DNA from: Bondarzewia mesenterica
Taxonomy: Eukaryota; Basidiomycota; Agaricomycetes; Russulales; Bondarzewiaceae
Direction of reading: 5' to 3'
DNA: 15,940 nucleotides
NCBI GenBank assembly: GCA_004802705.1
Contig: SGPL01000557.1
Location: forward strand, 5,386-21,325
Under the pieces are notes generated by a model. The model had not been told where the DNA came from, made no database searches, and was given only the letters and a program-made list of their open reading frames with translations. The translations under genes and the position numbers were made by a program. Positions 1-8,400 of the stretch are shown here, piece after piece; within the stretch, counting starts at the first letter, position 1, and the number at the start of each line of letters is the position of its first letter.

Positions 1-39
1 TNTNNNNTNNNTNTCNCNNCNNTGATCGCACCNCTNNTC
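1..39. other. Low-quality, N-rich window start
   Basis: About half of these bases are N, and most of the called ones are T or C. This looks like a poor read end or a low-confidence consensus at a contig edge. Nothing can be annotated here. Confidence 0.8.
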
Positions 40-113
40 ACCATTTGTAGTCATGTCCATTCACGAAGTCAAACTCACACTCAGCCCATTCTTCTCATTT
101 TCGAGCAGCACCA

Positions 114-140
114 TTTTTTTTTCTTTCTTTCTTTCTTTCC
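114..140. repeat. T run plus (TTTC)n microsatellite
   Basis: Nine T are followed by four to five TTTC units. It is a simple repeat inside the pyrimidine-rich stretch. Confidence 0.85.
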
Positions 141-465
141 TTGTTGGCTAGACCATACGATACACAGCACGTACAATTTCTTTCTTCACATCCAGGATAT
201 CCCGATGGCATGCATCCGACCCGTCCCTTGACGTTTTTCTTATNCATTTTTTTTTCCTTCCTTCAACGGTTTCTATTCGNTTCTTCTTTATCTTTCTTTT
301 TCCTGTCACCCAGNTGCCCTCTTTCAGGTGTCCGACGCNTTCACTTTTGTCGCGCCGGTCTCGTCCCGTCTNGCGTCTCTCTTCTTTCTTCCAGCATTGA
401 GCNTTTTCGGCCCTCGTCGCTCCAGCATCGCACTCGCACTCGCATCACCCCGCATTTTTTCTCAA

Positions 466-485
466 CCGTATCCGTATCCGTATCC
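466..485. repeat. (CCGTAT)3 hexanucleotide repeat
   Basis: Three perfect tandem copies of CCGTAT are followed by CC. The repeat is non-coding and its role is unknown. Confidence 0.8.
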
Positions 486-1350
486 CGTGTCGCATTTTTC
501 CAACCAACCAATATACAACCAGCAAGAACAAATAACAAGAAGTTTCGCATCGGGGTTTCTCCCTTCTGTTTTCCCTTTCCTTCCATTCCGGTCGCGGCTT
601 CCCCGCTCGGAAACCTCGTATCCATCAATCAGTATCCGAATATTCGATCATTCCATTCATTTCTTTCGTCCGGCACTCTTCGTTCGTTCGTGACGCCGGC
701 GACTTGACTTGACGCGTTTTCTTTTCGTGCGTACATTTTCTTAATTTTGTCCATGCATGCGTCCATTCATTGATGTATTTTGTTCAACTATTTTCGTCCA
801 ATCGGCTGTCCCGCCCTTTCGTTTGTTCGTCGACCCGCGTCCTCGTTCCATCCCATCTCATCCTCGCACGCGCATTCTTCCGACTATAATTGGTTCCATT
901 TCGCGCGTCGTTCTGTTCGCCACAAATCATGCCCCACCACACCGCATTCTTCTGATCTCTTGCCCGGACTCTTCCCTATCCCGACTCTCCAACATCAGTA
1001 AGCATTACAATCACAATCACAAGCATAAGCACAATCCACTCGACACACTCAATCCGAATCGTATCCATCTTTTTCCGTAGATTTCTTCCATACCTTACCA
1101 CAACGCGCGTAATGAGCATACATACAATACCACACAGCCGCACGTTCTTTATTTTCTTGTTCCCTCTTTTTCGTTCCGAGAGGCATATATATTTATGCAG
1201 ACAGATTTACATACTTACATACAGACATACGTGTATCCATCGAGCAGAGCTTCTGCAGTACCTAGAACAATCGAATTCAATTCATCGCGGTATCTATACC
1301 TCATGCGTCCGGCGCACTGAGTGATGGATGTGCCTTTGACGGATTTGGGG

Positions 1351-1358
1351 TATAAAAG
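1351..1358 (+). promoter_or_regulatory. TATA-box-like motif TATAAAAG
   Basis: A perfect TATAAAAG lies just downstream of the pyrimidine-rich stretch. No gene follows at promoter distance, so this may be a chance match. Confidence 0.25.
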
Positions 1359-1968
1359 GATTGGTTGAGGGGTGAGGATTGTGAGTCGGTCGAGAGTGAG
1401 TACAGGACGGTGCGTAGGGGCCGGTTGACGTTGACGAAGCGGCAAGCGACGACTGTACATGTATTTCAGGCCCGCGAAAAATTCTTTTACTTGTGTATTG
1501 TTGTCGTTGGGCATGGGCGAGGAAGATGTGGGCAGTGTCACACGGTCGACGGGCATCATGCGCTGTGCGCACTCCTATGATACCATACGGTAAATCTATT
1601 ATCTATTTCACTCACGTACCTCGGAGGCCACTCCACCTCCCAAACTCGGGAACGGGGAGGATGTGGACAGCACGGGAAGATTGAACGGCAACTTGAGCAT
1701 CCCGCTCGGGGAGGGGGGGTGCCTACATGTGGATCCATGGGATGTATGGAGCCAGCGGGGACTGGGAAAAAGCTTGTAACGCTTTGCACGGACCCGGTTG
1801 ACAGGCTCGTTCACGCAAGCAAGCAAAGCCAAAAGACGAGTCGGACCGTGTGCTCCCCCTGAGGCCTTAAGTTTCACCCCGGCGAAACGTGTGAATCCTC
1901 CGCCGACAATAAGGACAATTCAGGTGGACGAAGGAGGAGAGAGGATGGCTGTCGTGCATGTCACAGTT

Positions 1969-1987
1969 TGTGTGTGTGTATGTGTGT
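1969..1987. repeat. (TG)n microsatellite, one interruption
   Basis: This is an alternating TG tract broken by a single TA. It makes a Val/Cys run in one frame, which argues against the surrounding open frame being coding. Confidence 0.85.
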
Positions 1988-2761
1988 CTCACTCACTTTA
2001 CTTATCGCAGCCACAAACTGCGAACTACTGGCGCGAGGGCTCGCTCAAGATCCAGGGTCGCCGGATCGCGTTGGGCTGGGCTTGGGAGAAAGTCTGTGAA
2101 GGGATGCGTAGAGGACGTAGTCGAAGTTACATACTGAGTCACTCTCCTCAACACGATGCAACCTTCTTCCTGAATGAGAAAGCAGAGACAAGTCTAGAGT
2201 TCATCACAATCAGCCAAACAAGCGTGCAGGTCCGTGCCTGTGCTTCGCATCCCTTATGAATCTGAGTTTTGGCCTAAGTATGTACCTTGATTTACCTATA
2301 GTCTAACTTGTTTGCGGGGATTGAGAGCAGCAAAGCTTGAGAGGATGTGTCACGGTCCGTGTTGACGCCCAGGGGCACAGCGGGGGCGGGGGAGAGCCTA
2401 CTTCCACAATGAGTATGAGGAGGTTCCGCGAGATTCGCGATGCCGCACGCCTTCCGGTGAATCGCAAAAAAAAAACAAGTCGCTAGCCTTTCTGGCTGCA
2501 GATGTCACTGAGAACACTGTCAGTCCCACCAATCCCGCGTTCCCCATTCCCGCACCAGCAATGGGTCGGGAATGTCAGTGGGTAGACATGTAGGCGCGCG
2601 CGGTGATGACGCATGATGCGGAGGAAGGTTGAGATGCCGGGTTTGGGATGCATCTTTCCTGTCATTCATTCAGTCAGTACATAACATTCTTTGTTTCTGA
2701 GGGCTGCGGCTGCAATACGTACGTACCCATGAGTTCGCTCAGCGCTGGGTTAGATACTCAC

Positions 2762-2870
2762 GGATTGCGTTTTCCGTGAATAATCACTTGGGAAGATCCG
2801 AGTGTGCTCCGAGTCGGTGTAGGGTGGGCTGCACGAGGCCCGCGCGCAGTATTCATCTGCGCGATACATG
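2762..2870 (-). other. Candidate spliced exon, unknown
   Basis: On the - strand a CAG at 2871-2873 precedes this interval, and GTGAGTATCTAAC follows it directly at 2761, as a splice donor would. The 109 nt between are open in two frames. One begins with ATG at 2869 and gives 36 mixed, protein-like residues up to the donor; the frame stops three codons into the putative intron. A second frame is also open throughout. The CAG acceptor has a weak pyrimidine tract, and the intron upstream would be only about 40 nt if it starts at the GTGATC near 2910. No homology is recognised. It could equally be chance. Confidence 0.2.
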
Positions 2871-3029
2871 CTGATGACATAGAATAGTATTTAGCGCGTG
2901 GAATGATCACCTGCTCAGAAGTTTGAACTGAGACAAAAAGGGCAGCTCTGGACTTGAGCTTGAGCGCTACGGACGAGCTCCGTGGGCAGGCCCCGATTCC
3001 GTCGACAGGGTTGTTTTACCTCCGGGTAC

Positions 3030-3068
3030 GATCCGGCGCGCCGACGAGAGGGATCGGCGCACCGGCGA
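3030..3068. repeat. Imperfect tandem repeat, 22-nt period
   Basis: The copy at 3030-3047 (GATCCGGCGCGCCGACGA) recurs in degenerate form at 3052-3068 (GATCGGCGCACCGGCGA). The first copy contains the 8-bp palindrome GGCGCGCC at 3035-3042. The block abuts the TTAATTAA element that follows. Confidence 0.5.
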
Positions 3069-3189
3069 TTAATTAAAAAAATGAGGACCGAAATACACAC
3101 TTGTCACGGGTCCTTTGCCTCGGGACACCCGATCCGAGGGGACGGTGCGCAGATGCGATGGGTGCCTGCGCGGGCATGGCTTAATTAAA
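3069..3189. repeat. 121-nt block flanked by TTAATTAAA repeats
   Basis: The 9-bp word TTAATTAAA occurs at 3069-3077 and again at 3181-3189, enclosing 103 nt. Inside are two short inverted repeats: GGACC 3085-3089 with GGTCC 3109-3113, and CCTCGG 3118-3123 with CCGAGG 3134-3139. The flanking words could be a target-site duplication around a tiny non-autonomous insertion, but I see no terminal inverted repeats inside them. Alternatives are a structured non-coding RNA or coincidence. Confidence 0.3.
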
Positions 3190-3212
3190 GGAGGCAAAAC
3201 ACTTGCCTTTTT
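3188..3212 (+). other. Hairpin followed by a T run
   Basis: AGGCAA at 3192-3197 pairs with TTGCCT at 3203-3208 across a 5-nt loop. Two G-U and two A-U pairs extend the stem to about 10 bp into a five-T run. It resembles an intrinsic terminator in form. In a fungal nucleus the T run alone could stop RNA polymerase III, but I could not find a polymerase III gene with A and B boxes upstream. Confidence 0.3.
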
Positions 3213-4390
3213 GGGCCCCCGAGGAGATTCGCTCCGTTGTGCGAAGGTTGATGAGGTGACTTATCAGCTATCTTGACGTCTTGCGGAGACTATGATGGAT
3301 TCAGTATTGCGTTTTCACGCTGGAGCTGGGCCGTGCGCGAGCGCTGACACGGAAGGTCACAAGTCGATATCAGCCATGTCGTCTCATCGATGCACACATT
3401 TTTGCGATGCAGCATTAGGACGAGGAGGCTGTGTGTGTGGATACCAAGTAGCCAGGCCTGAAGGAAGCGTCGCAGCTTGCATTTGCCACGAAAATCAGAA
3501 GTCAGCGCTCAGCATGATGATGATCCTTGGCGTTGCTTATCGTGCAAGGTTATTTCGACGACGTCGAGGACCTGAAAGTTGAAACGTGCATCGTCCAGCG
3601 ATCAATGAGCGTGGAATCGCGTTCACACCCACCTCTGCTCTTTCTCGTGATAGGTTCACCTCCAATCAGATGCGCTCCGAGCCAGTCGCACCAGAAATGC
3701 AGGTTACAAAAGATCCTCATCGAAGAAGCCTGATGTAGATCAATGTACTCACCGGCGTCAAAACGCAGCCGCGACGGTGGGCGCAGGATTAACATAGCGG
3801 TTGGCCAGCGCTGTATGAGTATACATCATGGGTAAGAATCACGTCTCAAGAGGTGCGACTCATCAGATGAACCTGGCATCTTGTGATTGTGGTAAGGCTG
3901 GTGATAGGGTAGGACGTGAATATATAGAACGCCCGACTTTGCACCGACGTGATCTCCTTGATGGCGGACCCACTCAGCGAGACTCAGCGATGCTCATGAA
4001 GAATTTGTTACCGTACCGCGGAGCGCGAGACAGCTGTCAGTGTCAGAGAGGATCGCCGCTGGGTGGAGAAGATCAAAGCAAAGGATCGTGACCTCGGACA
4101 CTGCGAGTCGTGGGTTTTGGGAAAATGTTTGGTTAATCTGTGACGAGGAGACAAGATCTGATTTCACTCACAAGACGCCCCGCGCTCGACCCTGATTCAG
4201 ATTTCCCATGGTACGCAGACACGGCTCTTGGGATCAGACAGGCCTGACAGACCTGAGGCCTAGAGGCGCAAGGGACTCGATCGACAGAGTCATATCCCAG
4301 TAGTCATTGGAAGGACAGGTAAGTCCACAGCATCAGCAGCTTCAGATTTTGAGAAAACAAGATCGACGGCAATCGTTTCGGATTCACGAC

Positions 4391-4407
4391 GACCGACCGA
4401 CCGACCG
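4391..4407. repeat. (GACC)4 microsatellite
   Basis: Four perfect GACC units in non-coding sequence. Confidence 0.8.
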
Positions 4408-4703
4408 CATTCAATTAGATAGGGGACGACCTGATGAAATAAGACCCATTCTGGACGAGAAAAGGGTGATATTCAGGAAAGGGGGTCGTTAAGACGGCCT
4501 TATTTAAAAAGACTGTCACATGTGTGAAAGAAGGGCAGAGTTCGATCTACGATTGATTTTGTTAGAGAAGACGAAGATGGAGAAGGGCAGGGCAGACGCA
4601 TGATGGAATACGTCCGACTTCTCATGTCTACTACAGTCTAAGTGCGTGTCTTTGTATGCACACGAACGCTTGGCAGAAAGTAAAATCGTGGATATATGTA
4701 ATC

Positions 4704-4721
4704 TCGGGTTCGTGAACCCGA
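4704..4721. promoter_or_regulatory. 18-bp palindrome, CGG-N10-CCG
   Basis: TCGGGTTC and GAACCCGA form perfect 8-bp arms around GT. The spacing CGG-N10-CCG is the form of site bound by some Zn2Cys6 binuclear-cluster regulators (Put3 of yeast is the classic case). It lies about 740 bp upstream of the Cdc11-family start codon. It is not a tRNA T arm: the loop would have eight bases and no other tRNA arms are present. The site assignment is an inference from pattern only. Confidence 0.35.
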
Positions 4722-4750
4722 CGAACGTGAATCTTGTGTCTGACACTCAC

Positions 4751-4848
4751 CTTACTAGGGCTTTACCAACAAGGAATAATGCATGGCGGTGGACAGCCCG
4801 GAAGCATACACCTTGCCAAATGATCGGCAGATGCAGGGCCAAAAAGTC
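4751..4848 (-). other. Candidate spliced exon, unknown
   Basis: Read on the - strand, this 98-nt interval has the best splice context in the left third. Upstream are a CTAAC branch-like motif (4879-4883) and a long pyrimidine tract ending CTCTCAG at 4849. The downstream boundary is AAG followed by GTGAGTG at 4750. One frame is open throughout (32 codons and two bases) and gives hydrophobic, protein-like residues. The frame continues upstream to an ATG at 4986 without a stop, so a longer exon is possible. I do not recognise the peptide and could not join it to further exons. Confidence 0.3.
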
Positions 4849-5370
4849 CTGAGAGCAAAGTGAAGGAGGAAAGGGTAAGTTAGAATTCATTAGCGGCAGA
4901 AAGTCCACCCAAGTCCGTGCTGCTGATCTTGGACGTCGTTTTAGTTTATCTTCCAATTCGGCTGAATGCACGGCAGGAAACTGCATGAACCCGGATGGGG
5001 AGGGATAGGGAGAAATGGGGCCGTGGATGGCACCCGGCTATCAGCCTGTTGCTAGATAGCAGATGCAGGCACGAGGCAAAAGGCGGGAGAGTTGTGTGCC
5101 TTGACAAACAATCTTCATAGAGTGAGGCCGCCTGGTGATAGATGCAAAAATCACAGATAGACGATATATGAGGTTCAACATGAGTCAGTGAATCGAGGCG
5201 AGCGGATATGTACTTTGATGTCGGATGACTCTTGGACGCTCGGGACAAGTGCCGTTGTTTGCATGTTGTTTGAATCGGAGGCTCTTGCCACACAGATACA
5301 AGCAAAGCAAAGGCGGAGGCGGAGGACCAATAACGGACCCGCGATCACGTGGCCGCCTCCACTTCTCTCA

Positions 5371-5456
5371 ACATCGAACAATTCAACAATCTACTCGCTC
5401 TATACCCACCACGCCGGCCTCCGCGCCCAATCAACCATCTTTCAATGCTATAGGAC
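5371..5456 (+). promoter_or_regulatory. Leader / core promoter of cdc11-like gene
   Basis: C/T-biased sequence directly precedes the start codon, as is usual for basidiomycete 5' leaders. A CCAAT motif sits at 5427-5431. An in-frame TAG at 5451-5453 rules out an N-terminal extension of the gene without another intron. No clear TATA box is present. An open frame in another register overlaps the start codon as ATGA, and is probably incidental. Confidence 0.45.
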
Positions 5457-8400
5457 ATGACTCCCACAACGTCAAATATCCGTCCAGCATGGCAAACTGA
5501 CGACTTGGAGGAAGAGTGGCCAGAGGAAGTCGACGACTTTACTCCTTCTTCACATGGAGGTACCCGATCTCTCTCTCTCACCACTCCCATTGGCTCCGTG
5601 ATTGTCCAGGGTGGAGTAAATGAATATAGAACGCCTGAGACGCCGTTGCCCGATGCCACTGGACCCGTCGGCACGTTTTTAGTGCGGCAAGACGCGCCCG
5701 CCGCCGTGCTCCCCGTCACCCCGGGGCAGAAGAGGAAGAATCCTATCAAGGATTTCTTCAGCCCAATGGCTCTTGAGCGCATGTTTGAGCCACCCTCGCC
5801 GCCGAAAAATACCAACACCACACCCTACCCGCCACACATCCGAACAGCCCCTGCTGTGCCATCTCGCCTGTCGCAGGTCCATGCTGCCTCGTCCTTCTCT
5901 CATGACAGCCAAGCAGAAGACGTCACGGAGCAGCGCAGTCAGAGTGACGAGATTATGGAGACCGATCTGCCGAACATGACCGCGTTCGAAGGGCGGAGGC
6001 CGAGCATGAATTGTCAGTTCACTTTTGCTGTGCCCCGACAGGCTCCCCCACTTTCTATCACCCCCAACGGATTTCCTCAGGCGCAGAGCACGCCGGGGCC
6101 GTCGCGCATCTCTGTGCCAAGCGCACCTCACACAGACCCGCGTCTCCGCCTCTTTCAGTTCCAGTACGATACCTTCACCCGCGACCATCTGTCTGCGATG
6201 GTCGACTCCATCGCCGTAAATTCGCCCTCTGGAAGCAACACGGGCCCCACCACGCCCAATGTCTCTTCGCCCTATGGGCTCTCTCGTGTCTCAGAATTGT
6301 CTGGCGCGAACGATATATCCCACCTGCGCAGTGCCAAGCGCGTGAAGCTCAGTCCGGTGACCGACTACTGTGGCGAGGGAGACGGCGCGGGCGCCGTCAT
6401 CCAACGCCCAAATTCGAAGGACTGGGTACGCGATTCTCAAAATCTCATGGAACAGATCAAGGGGCGCGCGCGGGGCTTCTCAACCATCTCGACGGTAGCG
6501 TCCGCGCGAACGCCTGGTCAGTCTCCTGCGGCTTCTCATTCACCCGGGCGAACGCCTGGGCAGGACAGAGCTGAAGTGTCCGTCCAAGGTAAGTACATCG
6601 TCCCCTAACCACTCTTTGCTGTCTCTCTCGGGCTTATCTTCACGAGCTCGTTCAGCACAGCCGGGTATGCCATCGACGTCCAGCAAGGATTCGTCCACCA
6701 CAGGCTCTTCCAAACACGGAACCCATTCTTCACTCGCCCTGAAACAAAAGGCTGCCGACTTTATGGACCAGCTCAGGAAGGACATGCGCGGACCCAAACG
6801 TGTGTTCTCCACAGATACCGAACCCTCGCGATTGAGTCGCTCTGGCGCCTCGTTCGTCGACAGATCGTCCGCCCCTTCAGACGCGGGACCGTCTCGTTCT
6901 CAGGATGAGCGACAACAGACTCAAGATGACACCGAACGTATATTCCCTGCCACCCCTGCGAGACCCACGCTGTCTCCTCACGCGGTAAGAGCAAAACAGA
7001 AAGCTAGTCCTCGGAAGCTGCTCCGCAGGCTGAGCGCCGCTGACGAAGTTGATCGCGAACTGGCACAGGACACGAGCAATGCCTCCTTCGACACGTCGCG
7101 CCTCTACGCTCAGTTCCCCGCCCCACCCGTGATCGTCGCCCCCGTCCGTCTCGCCCGAGCCGTGTGCGCGCTCGCCNAACCTNNCCNCNNCGAACCCTAA
7201 CCCGAATACCGCACTTTTGTCCGCGCCGGTCGGACTCACGCCTGCGTACCCTTCGTCTTCCATTCGTTCGCGAGCGAATGAGGATCTAAATCGGTTTGTC
7301 TCGTCGAGCACGGCCTCCGGCACAACGTTGACTGTCGGCTCTACCGGCTCGTTCGTCAAGCATCCGGGCCCCGCGCAGATTATGTGCATCGCACCGGAAG
7401 ATGTGCCCGTCCTTCCTGAGAGAGTGGGTCGGATGGTGTTTGACAAGGTTCAGATGCGCTGGGTTAAGTCGGCTGTTGATGGCGCGCGAAGGGAGGCTGA
7501 TGGACATGTTGCGAGCGTAGAGGGGGACGTGGAACTGGAAGGGGAGAGTGAGGATCCATTCCGGGATATCGAAAGTTTGAGGGAGGATGAGTCGGAGCCG
7601 CGGGAGCTTTCAAATGTGCAGGAGGAGGAGGAGATGCGAGTGGAGGTGCAGCAGGCTGTGGAGATGAGCAGGATTGAGGAAGTGGAAGATGAGGAAACGG
7701 AGGACGAGGAGGAGATGGAGCTCACTTCGTTTTCTTTTGATGGGCCGTCGCAGGGGGCGGTCGAGGGGGAGGGTGCTGTGGCTGTCATTGAAGACGACGA
7801 GACGACAGACTCTGACAACGACGATGATCAGGTCACACGGCTTACTACTGACATGTCGGCGTCCATGTCGATCACGGGAGGAGCGCAAGACGACAGTCTC
7901 ATCTCCGATCATGACATTCAGACTGATGGTGTTGTAGTCCATCATGGCATACCCGTCAACATCATCCCCTCAACACCAGGCCCGTCCAAATTACTACTCC
8001 CTCCTCCAACAGCTTCTTTGGCACCAACGCCTATACGCTCCGCTTTGAAGAGTACGAGCACGACCCCGNNCTCCGCGCTCAGAAGCAACTCGCAGGANCC
8101 ATATGAGACGCCAGCGAACAAGATGCAGCACCGCCGCTCAGTCAGTTTCTCTGACGGCAAGCGCGAGGGCCAGATTCGAGGGCTNGGGCGCAAGACCGTN
8201 GACTCTGATGCAAGTGGCTCAGTCGAAGTGGATGAGGACGACCACTTTGGCGGTACGTCGAGTTTTGTGCCCTCGGCTCGTTCGAAGCGGATAGCGGATA
8301 TGATGGAGGACTTGGAGGNCTCGATGACGAGTGAGTTTTGGGGGTGCGCTGGGGCCTGTTGTTGCTGACGCNCGACTNGTCTTCATCATTNTGTAGGTAT

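Larger units (their letters stand above)
40..1340 (+). other. Pyrimidine-rich non-coding stretch
   Basis: The + strand is strongly biased to T and C for about 1.2 kb, with long T/C runs, simple repeats and few purine tracts. The open frames here (for example 141-707 and 757-1080) are low-complexity Ser/Phe/Pro/Arg strings with no domain, and they arise from the base bias. In basidiomycetes this composition is typical of promoters and 5' leaders on the transcribed strand, so a rightward transcript is possible. I found no matching coding exon downstream. CCAAT-like motifs occur inside. Function is unknown. Confidence 0.45.
1341..5370. other. Gene-poor region, no supported protein gene
   Basis: About 4 kb where the longest open frame is about 150 codons (1798-2259, starting at TTG and spanning a TG repeat). 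None of the open frames resembles a known protein. Composition is mixed rather than pyrimidine-rich. The - strand carries six GTGAGT donor-like words (read as ACTCAC on + at 1610, 1991, 2756, 3747, 4166 and 4745). The + strand has only two, 15 nt apart near 1381-1401. That leaves room for an unrecognised spliced transcript on the - strand, possibly sharing a divergent promoter with the gene at 5457. I could not chain exons into one frame. Smaller features are listed separately. Confidence 0.5.

Noticed and set aside
1798..2259. 153-codon + strand open frame
   Set aside because: It begins at TTG, spans a TG microsatellite translated as Val/Cys, and shows no domain or conserved motif.
4700..4725. 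tRNA T-arm-like sequence containing GGTTCGTGAACC
   Set aside because: The loop is eight bases and there are no acceptor, D or anticodon arms around it; the palindrome reading is better.
5218..5460. Upstream open frame whose TGA overlaps the cdc11-like start codon (ATGA)
   Set aside because: It probably begins upstream of the transcription start and there is no evidence for termination-reinitiation; kept only as a note.
5679..6188. 169-codon - strand open frame inside exon 1 of the cdc11-like gene
   Set aside because: It is antisense to a conserved coding exon, Arg-rich from codon-bias shadowing, and has no domain.
6011..6574. 187-codon + strand frame overlapping exon 1
   Set aside because: It is an alternate register of the accepted coding exon, with no family resemblance.
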